Notes: a model not told the origin generated them from the letters alone. Shown: positions 1 through 12,180, counted from the stretch's first letter. The stretch is DNA of 64,000 bases from Gastracanthus pulcherrimus (GCA_949152435.1 OX424575.1:44312269-44376268); one strand, 5' to 3'. Translations and numbers: made by a program.

Positions 1-494
1 TACTCACGGCGAAGCGAGTTTCATAGTGTGTTCCTATATAGTTGTGATGTATCTACATAAAATCAAGGATGTGGGCAAAATAACTTCAATCCATTTTCGA
101 TCCACCTTGATTTGAATTTGCTAGCTTAGAGTCATTAAATATATTCCTGGACTATCCTAACACTAAACAGTTATTTGAAACCTCTATAGCTTAGTAACGC
201 AATGCATCTCAATAGCGAGAAAAATAAATAAATTAATGGTAAAAATTTATCTTTGATCCAGATTCAGGCAAAAATATAACTAGTTATAATTATAATAAGT
301 ACTTTTTTCGAACCATAGCCTTTTAAAATCATTTGTTTAATCATTTAGTAAAATAATAAATTAAAGATTCTTATGGAGAGGAACATAGTGTTCGAACAAC
401 ACTTTTGACTCTAATAACATATTGTATCGAAAAGGATTTAAAATCGAATTGAAATAATTTCGCCCAAATTTTTGCACAAAATACATGAAATTAC
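1..494. other. AT-rich noncoding DNA
   Basis: No reading frame with protein-like character, repeat structure or RNA gene is visible. The stretch is plain AT-rich sequence leading into a CpG-rich patch. Confidence 0.6.
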
Positions 495-800
495 AAGCAC
501 GTACTCGATTCGGAAAATCGCAGACATTGCGAACAATTATTCCAAGCAAATCGCACAATACGAGTTCTCCGCTCTCGACGCCTCCGTATTTGTGCAACTA
601 TCTCAATATGCGCGCTCCGCGATGTTAACCCGGTACCCAGCCTCCATTTAGCCTGCGTGCCATACTCTGCAGGCAACGCGCTGTGTAAGCGTATATCGAT
701 CAACTGTGGGCCGCGCTCTCACGAAAGTGTCGCGTTGAGCACTCGAGTTCTCGAGCACGCACCTGAATAGTGCTCTATTAGCTAGTTTATCCATTTCTCT
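495..800. promoter_or_regulatory. CpG-rich patch, possible promoter or 5' exon
   Basis: GC and CpG density rise sharply against the AT-rich flanks, with many CGCG, GCGC and TCGA words. On the minus strand the sequence at about 770-760 reads ATTCAG|GTGCGT, a plausible splice donor, so a minus-strand 5' exon could end here. No clear initiator and no convincing reading frame were found; the open frames here look like shadows of composition. It could equally be an enhancer. Confidence 0.3.
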
Positions 801-1670
801 CTGGCTCTTGTTAGCATGCGAACGCGGTTTCCCTTCTTCTGTTCACCTGTTGCTGTCTTTAGCGTTACTACATGTTGGTTGCGCGTTTTTGCGCGCTTTT
901 TTACTGGGCTTGGTTGAGCTAGCGAGATAAGATGGCACGAATTAAAATCTTTAAAATCAAAAACAAGCATTCCGTCCAATAAAGTTGCAGTATTTCAAAA
1001 AAAATTAAATTAATTCGACCAGATATTTTTAACGTCGAGTGTAATAAAACTGAAGGAAGCACATTATTGTTAAATTATCTTTTTATAATTTCTTTTCACA
1101 AAATTGAAAAAACAAACTATTAATAATTAATTAGGGGTAAAATTGTACATACCGCATAGTCTTTCCAATAAATATGGTATTGACAATAGTGATTTATTGT
1201 GGCGTGGAAGGTCTAAGATTTTGCGGCTTTACAATGAGATATTTTCTATAAGTTAGCTTTTAAATATGAAACGTTTTATGGAAACAGAAAGTTTTTTAGG
1301 GTTTAAAGGTGTTTTGCTTGCTTCAATTTTCTGTTTGTAAAATTTATCTTCATTATGTTCAGACAAAGTTATGATACAAAACAAAAACATCTCAAATAAT
1401 GTATAATGAATACTTGCATTGGACCATTTCTACACCTAAGCTTGAAGAGACAGGTTATTTACTAAAGTTAAAAACATAATTTACTAAAGTTCTGTATGAA
1501 GTCAGCTACTATTATTAAAGTTATTTTATTCTTAAATAACTTGTGTAATAAACTGTACAAAAACTATAGATTTTTTGTATTTCAGACTAATATTTTTCAA
1601 TATTATGCAATTAAAAACAATAATTACTGTCAATGACTTACAAAAATGCTTGAGTTGAGTTAGTTTGTTA
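801..1670. other. AT-rich noncoding DNA
   Basis: Nothing gene-like is visible. There are only short open frames and A/T runs. Confidence 0.55.
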
Positions 1671-1677
1671 AGTTCAA

Positions 1678-1935
1678 GGTTTAAGATTTACGATTTTCTT
1701 TTTTTAATTTTTTAAATGCAAGCTGCTCAGATTGAATTAAATGTAATTGGGGTTTAAAGTTTACGACTTTATTATTTAAAACTTTATAAAATTGCAAATT
1801 GCTCAGTTTGGGTTAGTTGGGTTTTGGGTTTAAAGTTTACGGTTTATTACTTTTTATTACTATTTCATTTTATTATTATTTTATTACTATTTCATTATTA
1901 CGGTTTTTTAATTACGAATATCTCAGATTGGTTAA
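1678..1935 (+). repeat. degenerate tandem repeat, about three units of 72-105 bp
   Basis: Three successive blocks share the order GGTTTAA(A/G)(G/A)TTTACG, then a T/A-rich middle, then GCAA(A/G)(C/T)TGCTCAG(A/T)TTG or a variant. They begin near 1678, 1751 and 1828. The third unit is stretched by extra TTATTAC(T) words. The units are clearly diverged, so this is an old tandem array. Confidence 0.5.
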
Positions 1936-2052
1936 GGATTGCATTAGGTTAGCTAGCTTGGGGCACTTGGGGTTACACATATCGGTATTGTGTTGGAAAT
2001 TGAAAGTTAATTTTTTAATAGGCAACACGGTGTGTGAAATATTCAGGTTTAC

Positions 2053-2124
2053 AATGCGCGGGATCCCTCAAAGCGCGGGGCCCGGGGCGGATGCCCCGGT
2101 CGCCCTCTCCTAAGGTTGGCACTG
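2053..2124 (-). mobile_element. terminus relic resembling a hAT-type transposon end
   Basis: Read on the minus strand from 2124, the sequence starts CAGTGCCAACCTTAGGAGAG and runs into a GC-rich block (GGGGC, CCGGGGC, CCCCGGGCCCC). A CAGTG(G/C)C start followed by a G-rich stretch is the usual look of many insect hAT element ends. No partner terminus, target duplication or transposase is visible, so the class is an inference from end style only. Confidence 0.35.
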
Positions 2125-2129
2125 GATAT

Positions 2130-3330
2130 AAGCAATAAAATTAATTGTTTCCGAGATATCGCCAAAAAATGACGTTTTCGTGTATAACATAAGAAGAAAG
2201 GTAGCTTATAGAAAATTTGGCGTCGGGGAAGATAGATAATTTTATTCTCTTTCACATTCATTTACGCCGAAGCAATCATATTATTTATATATACCTCAAT
2301 GATTTCAGAAACGTAAAATAGAAAAATCGTTGTAAAAAGAAACAAATAAATGAATCTAAAAATTTCTTTCTTGTTCAGAATCCTCATTAAGGAATTAAAG
2401 AAATTAGTCCCAAGTGCAAAAAATGACCATGCCGAATCTCGAGATATAAGCGAACAAAAAAAGTTTGAAAAGAAAAACATAACCTCAAATATTTTGAAAA
2501 ATAAAAGTGCTCATGATCTGGGCAAATAACTTAGTTAAGAGATAATTAAAAGCTACCTTTCTGGAAATTTTCAAAAAGAATAATGCCGTTTTACTCAAGT
2601 TATCGTTCGACATAGAAAACTGATTTATTTTAGAAAATGATTTTATCTCGGCAAAAGAAAATTAAAATGGCTCAAAAATTTTACTGAACATTCCTCTCTA
2701 TATTCCTAATACTCTCAAAATTTTTCAAAAACTTTTCATCGTATGTTTCCGAGATATTACTTTTTAAACAGAAAATTACGTTATCGTGTATAACTAAAGA
2801 AGGGAATGACCTTGTCCAAACTTTCAAGTCGGAAATGTTAGGTAATTTTATGCTCTTTAAAATGCCTTTTTGCTAGATAGATGATATTTTTCTAAGATAT
2901 TAGAAACCCCGAAAAACTAAAACTCAAAAATAGAAGAACCGCTAAAATAACAAAAACGCATCGGAAAACAAAAAGATTATTTTTGAGCCGTTTTCCTTTA
3001 AGAAAACCAAAATATGCTCCTTAAAACTTTCATTGTTATCGTGGATTACTCGAGATATGGTGGTACACATACATACATACATACACACACATACACACAC
3101 TCACGCACAACACACAAACACACACACACTACACACACACGCACGCACACTCATACACACACGCCGCACACACACGCACACACACGCACACACACACGCA
3201 CACACACCCACACCCATATGGACATTTTCTAAAAATAGTGTATTTTGATTCCAAATTTCCAAAACATAATTCTAACATGTTTATAAGAAAACTTTTTTTT
3301 TTACTATTACAAAGCTTCCTTTAGGAGGAA
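2130..3330 (+). mobile_element. dispersed repeat family A, copy 1 (5' truncated)
   Basis: This aligns by eye with 48,571-50,062 and, on the opposite strand, 21,129-22,385. Shared words in order include CCGAGATAT, TTTCGTGTATAAC, AAAGAAGG, ATTTTATGCTCTTT, TCTCGAGATATAAGCGA, TGATCTGGGCAAATAAC, a CA-rich microsatellite, then TATTTTGATTCC, AACATGTTT and the terminal hairpin AAGCTTCCTTTAGGAGGAAG. The block CCGAGATAT...TATGCTCTTT occurs twice inside this copy (about 2149 and 2749), so the element contains an internal repeat of about 600 bp. It has no coding capacity. The 5' end is lost beside the hAT-like relic. Confidence 0.65.
3063..3210 (+). repeat. (CA)n-rich microsatellite inside family A
   Basis: An interrupted CA/CG-CA tract begins with a short ACAT run. 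The open frames across it (poly Thr-His) are artefacts of the repeat. Confidence 0.85.
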
Positions 3331-5998
3331 GAAAAAAAGATAACAAAATTTTTTTTGGGTTGGAACACGTAGCCTTATGAGAACTCACGTTTCCGACAGT
3401 TGCAATCATGAAATTCATTAAAACTGCTCAATGAAACTTTGAGAAATATATATCTAATATCCCATAAATATAATGCAAAAATCCAAATGTTGATTCATGA
3501 ATTTAGAGAGCTAATATAAGCAAACAAATAAAAGTTTTCATGCTCACTTAACCATTTACGCACCCGATTTGGCCTACTACGGAAGTCAAAAACGACCAAA
3601 TACGCATTTGACTCACGGAGTACCAATAGTACTCCCTTAAATGTTGGGTGTAGGGGTGACATTGGGGTTTACCGAGACAACTAGAAAATAAGATATTTAC
3701 GGGTAAACTAATAATTATTTGTTTAGATATTATTTGTTTAGATAAATTTATTGTTTTCAGTATGTAAAAACTAAATATTTGCTAGTTTAAATATTTTTGA
3801 TATATGCTTTTTAATTTTGGCAAAATAATGACATTGTAAATTATTATTCTTGTACATATTTACATATTAGAAAGGTACGATAAATTACAATTCAACACGT
3901 TTTTTATATAATGAATATCTAGTAATTTTGAAGTGCGAAATTATCAGAGAATAATGTCATGCAGGAATACAATGATTATTCAGTGCAATTAATTTAAACA
4001 TAATGGAATTGATAATGAACAAAAGATATCATTTGAATACACTGACAGAAAGAGAATAGGTCGCGCAATTCCAATTAAGCTTCCGAATATGTACTGGTAT
4101 CAAATAATGAAATCCATTCGTAACCCAGAGTGGAGTCCAGAGTTTAATCTCGCAAGAATTCATGTAGAGGATACTGCGTTGTTAAACAATTTCAGAAAAT
4201 TTAATGATTACTTTTTATCGCATACCCAGGCGTTTATAAAAAAATATATAAGTGTAAATAATACAATACAATTTACAACGTATTCAAAATTTAAAGATTG
4301 AAATATATCAAAAAGTATTTCGTCAATCAATATTAAGGAATAGAATTTAAGACTACAATAAAAAATTCAATCCAAAAAAATAAGAAATATTTTATCCTAC
4401 TTTCAAGTTGTAATTTTGATTGTCTATTGTTCTATTTTTAATCATTCTCAGATAATTGTTAGTCCTTAATTTGTGCTACCATCGTTTGAGAGATCTCTTG
4501 AGCTTGGCTTTTGAATATGTTAATTGAGCATAGTATCAATTTGCGTATATATATAAATATATATCACATAGTTCTTTTTTAAAAATCAAGGCTGGATTTA
4601 TTATATACTTTTATTTTTAATATCATTAACTGAACAATTAGTTTTCTGACAGAATATAGTTACTATTAATTAGCTCTCAAGTTAGCTATAGAAACATATA
4701 ATATTATTACCAAATTTTTACAAATTTAAATGCGATTTAAGTGTTTTTTTGCTATCAAAGTGAAACAAAATTATTCACATATATGGTTTTGTATAATGTT
4801 TATAAAAATATACAGAGAAATGATCTAGCTATTATAGTATGAAAACTTGGTTTACTTTACAAGCATGTCGACTTTCCTTGACATTTTATTATAAAATTCA
4901 TGCATTGAAAGTATGGGACCCAGACATACTGTGATTGTGCGAGCTCATACCATAGTTCTATGCCACTCTTCCTTTTTCGGTATGAAAATTACGGAGCAAC
5001 CAAGGCCCGCTTACTTTTTGCTTATAACTTTAGAATAAATTAATATTGTTATTAAAAACAAAGCTTAAATTAATTTTTTTTTCATCTACTTTTATTTATA
5101 TTCGGAATTTTCTTCCTAGCGTAAAAGATTGTACAGTTATGACTAAATGTACAGGTATCATTTTTTACTAAAATAATGTATGATTGTGGTTAACCGAATT
5201 ATATCGATGATGTTTAAGAATTTCACGCATTTGTGTCCCATGTATGCTTCAGAGTGAAATAAAAAATAATTCAATCCTTTAAAGCTATCTTAATTATTTA
5301 TTTGTGCAATTCCATATTAGATTTTTACTAATGATAAATGTTTTTTTTCTATAATTTGTTTACCAATATAAACAATTTGTTTAAATAATTCAGAACAATC
5401 AGACGTTATTCTGTAATAAAAATGTTTCTAAGGTAAAATCATAAAGAAATTAATAAAATGAAGTGATAGCTAGTAAAAAAACATAAAAAATAAATTTAAT
5501 ATAGGCGATAACTTGGGTTGGGTTACCACTATGCTTCAAAGGGTTACCAGTTAATTACTTTTTAATAACTAATAGGGTAATTTAATTATTTGAGTGTTTA
5601 TTTTATGGGTTACTTTAATCCGAGATTCGACAAAAGTACGCATATACTGCGGGCTTCATTTTTGGATACCAGAAACCACGTGCCTAAAGCCTTTTTGGAA
5701 TTCTATTATCAGTGTGCACACTTTGCACGTTATTCTGCCTTTTAGTGGCCTGAGCACTGAGAATATTTAAGTAAAGATTTATTTATTAGAAAGCCCCGGA
5801 TAAATAGTGATTTTTGTCAATAAATCGTTAATAGTAAAAACCCTGACCATTCTTTGGCCTGGTAACTAATAAATTCTGATTCTTGCATTTCAATCAACAT
5901 GAGAAAACTCCAAGTTACCGAAGCTACCCAAAAATTGTATACTCCCAGCTTGTACCATCTATACATATCTAGAGTATATATGCGCCGTGTAGGGTGCG
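3331..5998. other. AT-rich DNA, mostly featureless; probably intron of the minus-strand gene
   Basis: If the donor at 6005/6006 is real, this stretch is the start of a long intron of that minus-strand gene. Apart from the coding-like patch at 3993-4301 I see only A/T-rich sequence. A short GGGTTACC-containing repeat lies near 5515-5560. Confidence 0.4.
3993..4301 (+). pseudogene. coding-like open frame of 102 codons, unidentified
   Basis: One frame stays open from a stop just before 3993 to the stop at 4299-4301. Its composition looks like protein rather than AT noise: an internal ISFEYTDRKRIGRAI-type stretch, then MYWYQIMKSIRNPEWSP, then a charged and aromatic helix-like region ending in ...TTYSKFKD. 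There is no ATG at the open end (first Met at 4089), no clear acceptor and no recognised domain. It may be the tail of a decayed transposon or foreign gene, or a chance open frame. Confidence 0.25.
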
Positions 5999-6005
5999 CA
6001 CTCAC

Positions 6006-6298
6006 CTGTTGCCCTGTATCTGCAGCCTGGATTCGGGATTGGGTGATGGTCCCCTCGTCGACAGGTGCACGTCGCTGTAGGACTTGAAGGTCGCCAGTCG
6101 ATTGGCGCACTTGGCGTCGCTGGCGATCGACGAGACGCTGAAGAGCGATAGGTCCGTGGTGACGCTCTCGTGGCTGGGCGAGCGCAGCATGCGCGTGGCG
6201 ACCTGCAGCACCGGCGGCTGAATCGTCACCTGCGTCGAGGGCGTAGGCGGCGGGGCTTGCACCGCCACCGTTGGCTGCTTCTGCTCCGTCTCCGACAT
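6006..6298 (-). CDS. first coding exon of an unidentified host gene (N-terminal 97 residues)
   Basis: The frame starts at ATG 6298-6296 in the favourable context GAGAAATG and runs 293 nt to a textbook donor, AACAG|GTGAGT, with the intron starting at 6005; exon phase leaves two bases over. The peptide begins MSETEQKQPTVAVQ, is Pro/Gln/Thr-rich to about residue 35, then Ser-rich with a MLRSPSHESV segment and a well-mixed stretch (DAKCANRLATFKSYSDVHL). It looks like a disordered, possibly phosphorylated N-terminus. GC content is far above the flanks, as expected of a coding exon here. No signal peptide or membrane segment is seen. I do not recognise the family. The gene should continue leftwards beyond the window or into exons not visible. 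Confidence 0.6.
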
Positions 6299-6480
6299 TT
6301 CTCTTCTTTTTTTTTCTTTTTATACTGGCTTGTCTGGATCCTTCGCACTTGCACTCGAGTTTGAGTTTCAACTTGAATTTTGTTTCACCGCGTGAATTTG
6401 GAGTTTTTGTTAAATTGGGTGTTTTGTTTGTATCTCGCACCAGAGTAAAAGTAGGGTTTAGGTAGTGCCGAGTAAAAAAT
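6299..6480 (-). promoter_or_regulatory. probable 5' UTR / upstream region of the exon at 6006-6298
   Basis: On the minus strand a purine-rich run (A and G) lies immediately before the ATG. A TATAAAAAG word sits only about 25 nt upstream of the ATG, too close to be a sensible TATA box for this start. No initiator match stands out. The true transcription start may instead lie in the CpG island at 7.3-7.7 kb, joined by a spliced leader. Confidence 0.3.
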
Positions 6481-7319
6481 ATTTTTGCTTATTTTAAGAA
6501 TAAGTAATTTCACGTATGTAAAGATACCAATTAACTTCTTTGGTACGTACTGATGCGGTCTGAATCGATTTAGTACAGGAAATTATTTATCGTGTATCTA
6601 GGCAACAAAAACGCTATAAAGTATAATTGCTTTGCAATATGAATTTTACTGTACACTCACGTAGGTAGATTCAAATAGCGGAAAATTTAACAACTTTTTG
6701 CAGAACTCGATTTAGATTAGCAAAATTTCAACTTTGGTTAACTATTACTTTATAAAATTATTTTTAGATATTTTATTTACTGTCGGTGTAATTTAATTTC
6801 AGCACGTATATTAAAGTTAGTTTATGGCACATAAATGTTTCATCAAAACACAATGCAGAATGTAGTAGGTTGTTAATATTCATAAACTCATTTAAATCTC
6901 ATTTAAATTTTCTCTGAACACTCATCACTCGATTATACACGAACGTTGCATGTATCACAAAAACGCACTTGACCACTTTGTTTTATAGCTTCAATCATAA
7001 GGAAGCACTAAAATTAGAATAAGAGATTATTGATTAGGTGTAATAAAACGACCGATACAATTTGCTTTACAATTATACAGATATTAATCTTCTGTTATTT
7101 TGAAGAATTAAGTTTGAAGTTATATTATGAATTTGTTATATTCCACATACAACTTGATCACTACCTAAATGTATACGAATAATCATTAAATACTTTCATA
7201 AATTTGGAGTAAAAGCCCGGAACACAATTAAACTGAAAGTCATTAATTTTTAAACGCCGTTTGTTAACAACAGCGATACATCACTTCGCTGTAATACCCT
7301 TTCGTTATAAACTTCAGTC
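6481..7319. other. AT-rich noncoding DNA
   Basis: No gene-like signal is seen. The stretch lies between the putative 5' exon and the upstream CpG island. Confidence 0.5.
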
Positions 7320-7690
7320 TCTCCGATAAATCCCGTGGCCGCTCCGAACGGCGAAATTCAAACTATCCCCTGACACGCGGAGTTCACGCGCGCGCGTTTT
7401 CGGCTATTCGCGCGCGCTCATAATAGAATCGATTCGCGAGGACTATGGAGACGAGCTCACCCCGTGCCTTGACGTCGTCGGCAGAGCGGTGATTTCTTCT
7501 CGTTATAGCGTCGCGCCGCGGCGGCGGGAACGCGAGGTCGACGGAGTAGGGGCTATAATCGCTCGTCGTTATTCGTTCGGCCTCTGCGGCGGCGACGACG
7601 GACTCGCTGTTGTCGACGTCGTCCTCGTCCTTTTCATGTTGAGCGCGTGGCAAGCTGTAGCGGTGCAGGCTGTCGGGTGTTTTTTTAATT
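7320..7690. promoter_or_regulatory. CpG island upstream of the minus-strand gene
   Basis: A dense CGCG / CGTCG island about 1 kb upstream of the 6298 start codon. Both strands have open frames (89 residues on minus, 76 on plus), which is expected of GC-rich sequence and is not evidence of coding. It is the best candidate for the promoter or a noncoding first exon of the 6.0-6.3 kb gene. I could not fix a start site or donor. Confidence 0.4.
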
Positions 7691-7719
7691 ATTTTTTAGC
7701 TGAAACAGAGAGCAAATAA

Positions 7720-8100
7720 AGTGACGTTAGTTACGTTTATGCAAGAATGGTTATAGGGATTATTATTAGTCGATGTCTTCTGGTTAAATACTGGATAATG
7801 GGGGATTTAATGGATTACAGTTTATTACGTCTAGATTACGTAGATTTAATTTAATATCATATGCCTTTTCTACATCAGCGGATTATAATCGTCTCTAATT
7901 AACTTTCCAAAACGAATAATATTTATCCAAAAGATATAAACAAAATATGTTTGATATGAGAAAACGTAGAAAAATATCCTTTATTCAATGGTACAGGTTA
8001 TTTTTCGATAAAATCCTCGATCTTAACATTATTTCGTATTAAGGTAAAAGAGAGGACGCCGGATATCTCTGTCCTTGTCTAATTAAGTTTTTATACATAG
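7720..8100. other. AT-rich noncoding DNA
   Basis: Nothing recognisable. Confidence 0.5.
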
Positions 8101-8320
8101 ATTTAATAGGAATCAATTTTTTGAAAAAATATGAGTTGTCCAAGCTGGTTTTAAATGATTATTTTGTTTTGTCTTTGAGAAAACTTTGACACACTGTGAG
8201 GGCTAAATAAATGGAGATTAAACTTTATAAGCTAAGTTTGTCAAAGTTTTCTCCAAAACAAAACAATCATATGAAACCAGCTTGGACATATCTTATTTAA
8301 AAAAAAATGATTTCTCTTAA
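8101..8320. mobile_element. foldback (long inverted repeat) element
   Basis: Two arms of about 85-90 nt are reverse complements of each other: 8101-8194 and 8235-8320. The shared core reads GTCCAAGCTGGTTT, then ATGATT(A/G)TTTTGTTTTG, then GAGAAAACTTTGAC. The spacer is about 40 nt. It would form a long hairpin if transcribed. There is no coding sequence. Confidence 0.65.
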
Positions 8321-8464
8321 AATTATGAATGAAAACTCAATTAGACTCAAGTAATAATAGTATAATTTTACTAAGATTACAAAATTCAACTTGTTAAAAA
8401 AAACATTCACGTAACTTTCAAATTATACTATATTGTTATATTCCTTATAATTCATAAAGAGAGA

Positions 8465-8588
8465 TTCATACAAAAACTTCAAAACTTCTACAAATGGCAT
8501 TTAAATGCTATTTATATTAGCCCAAACTCGAACCTTTCAAATATTATTCAAATGCCATTCATAGAGGTTTTGAAGTTTTTGTTTGAAA
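8465..8588. mobile_element. short foldback element
   Basis: Arms 8465-8507 and 8546-8588 are imperfect inverted copies sharing ACAAAAACTTCAAAAC and AATGGCATTT. It lies only about 145 bp from the preceding foldback but does not share its sequence. Confidence 0.55.
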
Positions 8589-10369
8589 CTTCACACAGTG
8601 GTAGATAATAAATAGAATTATGGAGGGCAATGACCTCTTCGTTTTGCATAATAATCTTTATATATCGAGTTATATCAAATTATACACTGTTCGCTCGGTA
8701 ACATTTCAGGCGGGAAATTTTAATTCTTAAATCGACTTTGATACCCCCGTAACTGCAAGTTTAGTCAAAGTTTCTAAATTATTTACCTTTACTAAATAAA
8801 ATAGTAATTTTAATAAGAAAATTAGTTGCATCAAATTTTCACAATATAATATATGTAGTTGAAATTAAGTTAATCTTAAAATTTAAATACTTCTTACAGT
8901 GCTTGAATGTCTAATAATAAATATTGTATATTTAACAAAGAAATTATAATTTAAAGACAAATCATGACACGTAATGCATTAAATTATGTGAATACCATGA
9001 AAAGAAACAAGTATCAACGAGGAAAACTGTATTGGAGTAAAGAAGAGCTACGATTGGAAATTAGCTTTCAACATATTAATTGAGCTTTTTATGAAGTAAT
9101 AATAATCTCATCAGTCAAACTATTGGAAAATGAAAAACGCTTTGTACATATATTGAATTTGAAAATTGAAGGTCTCATATCGGAAATTTGTGTACAAAAT
9201 ATTCTTATACAGGTTTTTGTTTTACCTAAAACTATGAATTCTAAATCTTTCAATTTCGTTGAGAAAAAAATGTATAATTTTATTCGCTATCAAAAAAGAC
9301 AACTTTTTCACCGATTTTGAGCTTCACTGCTGCTGTAATTATTGTGTTACACACAAAAATATACTTTTTTTTTCTTAGCAATATTAGCATATTTTTAAAA
9401 TATGAGGGGGATGCCCTCAGAACTTAAAATGTTCTTCATTTATTTAATTTCTTTGTACCTTACATAAAAAAAATCACTTGTTTTCTTATTTTTTATACCC
9501 TATCTCTATTTAAAAAAATTCAAATGCTGTTCAATTGAACCAAAGAAACGTAAAATGGCCATAAAAATCATATTTTTCATTACATTGATAATTATATCTA
9601 GACACATACTTTACAAAGAACAAAAAATCAAGCGAATTTATTTTTTTTAAGTTTACAAGGAATCGAGAAAAATATTTTTCAATAATTGAATTTGCGTGGG
9701 CAGACACTTCGAACATTTAGAAAATATAAATATGTATTTCGAGAAAAATGTATTTAAAGTTTTCATTTTGTGTTCTACTTAATTTTAATTAATGTATTTG
9801 AATTATCATAACTTTCTTAATTTTTAAAATTTTGACATGTACCTAGTCTTAAAATATTCTTTTCATTGCAAACTTTAAGAAAAGTCAATAAAAAATTAGA
9901 TATTTTCTCGAAAATCAGTAGAGCTTGACCTTCAGTTGAACTAATATTAATACTAATACTAATGAGTATTACTAATACTTGTATTGCGAATACGATTTAA
10001 ATAACAATGTATACTTTGCATCTTACAGTATGAAATACTTATTCTTAATGTACATTGTAACTGATATGATATTAATAGTCAATTTATTATTTTATAAAAA
10101 TCTTTCATAATAATAAATAGGCGATTGAACTATTTATTAAGTTATCTATATAAAATTTGTAATAAAACGAAATGCAAGACTATTAAACATAATCATATGA
10201 TAATTGTTTTTTTGTTTAATCTAATGTCAAATGAACTGACCGATATTCACTTTTCGCCTGTAATGATGTTCATTTGAATAACTTGTATAAACTTAGTTTC
10301 AGAAGTATATATGTCTGTAGTAAAAACGCACCCCTTGTTTATCACAAATCACTAAACACTCAATAGCTT
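8589..10369. other. AT-rich noncoding DNA
   Basis: Short open frames only, with extreme A/T bias and no domain resemblance. A small (TAATAC)-like run is seen at 9945-9980. Confidence 0.55.
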
Positions 10370-10540
10370 CCCGTTATCTACACTCCTCGTCGCACACAAC
10401 GAAGCATCCCGGTATTTTTCGACTTCCCTCGACGCCAAACAATTCTCTATAAGTCTATATGCCATCATCCCGGGAAATCCGCTATTCTCCATGAAAGAAA
10501 AAAGCGCTCCAACTTTGGCTGAAAAAACAATTGTATACAC

Positions 10541-10596
<56 letters not shown>

Positions 10597-10860
10597 GAGA
10601 GCGGCAAACGAGGCGCGCACGTTGGCCGAAACGACTTCCAGGCGGTTTGTCGCGGCTCGGGGAAATCGAGCCGATTAGCCGAGCGGCAAAGTGCCGACTG
10701 CGCGCTAGTATAGCGGCGCACGGAAAAAAGCTGCACCGTACCCGCGCATAGCTCCTCTCATTTCCTCGCTCCTATAATCCTCCTTCTCTCTCTTCCTTTT
10801 CAGCGTCGCCGTTGCTTGCCTCCCTCCTCCTTTGCGTCTCCCTCCTCCTCGTTTTCGCTC
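10370..10860. promoter_or_regulatory. CpG-rich island with (GA)n tract, candidate promoter
   Basis: A high-CpG block (GCGCGC, CGGCGCACGG words) surrounds a long GA tract and is followed by pyrimidine-rich TCCTCC/CTCTC sequence on the plus strand. GA repeats near insect promoters are classic GAGA-factor targets; here that is an inference from context. No splice donor or initiator is certain. Confidence 0.4.
10541..10601 (+). repeat. (GA)n microsatellite
   Basis: An almost uninterrupted GA tract of about 60 bp inside the CpG island. Confidence 0.85.
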
Positions 10861-10869
10861 TTATGTAAC

Positions 10870-12180
10870 TCGAACCAGCTGTCTTGGTCTCTTATAGGCA
10901 GCTTTTTGCACTTTATATTTGGTTGGCGTGATCGGGGAATTTTTTATAATGCCGCGAGGCTGATGATCATAGTTTGCTTTTTATTGGGTATCGCATTATT
11001 TCTTTGGCTGTTGCGATGAGATGTATAGATTTCCGCGAAATTATTTTTCAACGATTTTATCTTTACATGGTACAACATTTTTGTTATTGAATGTACCTGA
11101 TTGTTTATATTATGCAAATATTATTTCTATTTTTACTTATAAAATTATTGAATGTCTGCATTGCAGTATATTTGTTATATGAGCAAATCTTTAAAAACAG
11201 CATTCCTTAAACATATAATTTTTGATAATACTTGAACCTATCGTACTCGATTACATGCAAAGGTACGTACTTTATCCATTATTTTTCGATTATTATTAAT
11301 ATTGAAATCTATTGTACTCGACTACTTTTCAAAAGTACAGGTTTGTCCTTTGGAAGGTTTCTATGAAATAGCAATATTTATTACGATAGCGATAAAATAT
11401 TAGAGCCGAGCTGGTTGCGGGCACTTGTTACAACTCCGAATGATAATCGTAAATGTTTAATTCTTTAATTAAAAAAAAACAATAATTTTACCCGTGTTTT
11501 TGCTACATAAGCTACATTATAAGCACCAAACATAATTAATTAAGCAGAATCCTCTTGTGACAAATTTATTTTATTAAACTATACTTTAAAGTTAAGTAGA
11601 TTTTGACGCAATGATGACGATTTGCTTTATATCCTACGTTATTTAATATACTGTAGGTAATAATATAACGTATATTTACGTGTATGTCTTACCATGCTCT
11701 GATTTTTCTACTTAACCATACGCAAGCCCAATGATGCGTTCAGGGAAAGATAAGAATCTTGAGTTTGTTTTCTGTTCTGAATTCTTTTTATTTATAGTCA
11801 TCTATCATACTATTTAAAACATTAAAAAAATCGAAAAGCTGAATTTTTTATTTTCAATTTTCCTTAAACATAACGTTCGGACAATCCTTTTGAAATTGAT
11901 AAAATGATCTATTTATCGCTTTTAATTTCAGAAAGGTTATATGTTATGTTGTCTTTTAAATTTAAATTCTTTTTGAGAATGATTCCTGAAGCCCATTTCG
12001 CTCAACTACATTTTATGCGAAGAAAATAAAACGCGATTATTCAAGTGTAAAATTAAAGGTGGCTACGTCGATTTTTCAAAATTTATCATTAACAAAAAAT
12101 AAAAATCCCACTAAAAGTGAGCGCTTTATACATTCTATTGCAATTTTGGTTGGGTGGGATTGTCAGGTAAACTGAAGAGA
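10870..12180. other. AT-rich noncoding DNA
   Basis: No supported gene, RNA or repeat. Confidence 0.5.

Noticed and set aside
3014..3248. Thr-His repeat proteins at 3.0-3.25 kb (similarly at 21.2 and 41.4 kb)
   Set aside because: Direct translation of CA/GT microsatellites.
5817..6440. 207-residue minus-strand frame overlapping the 6.0-6.3 kb exon
   Set aside because: It reads through the same GC-rich exon in another frame and across the likely splice donor; the 6,298 start frame has better protein character and ends at a clean donor.
7384..7719. 89- and 76-residue frames in the 7.3-7.7 kb island
   Set aside because: Both strands are open, composition is Arg/Ala/Asp-rich, and no start or splice support. 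Treated as a promoter-type CpG island.
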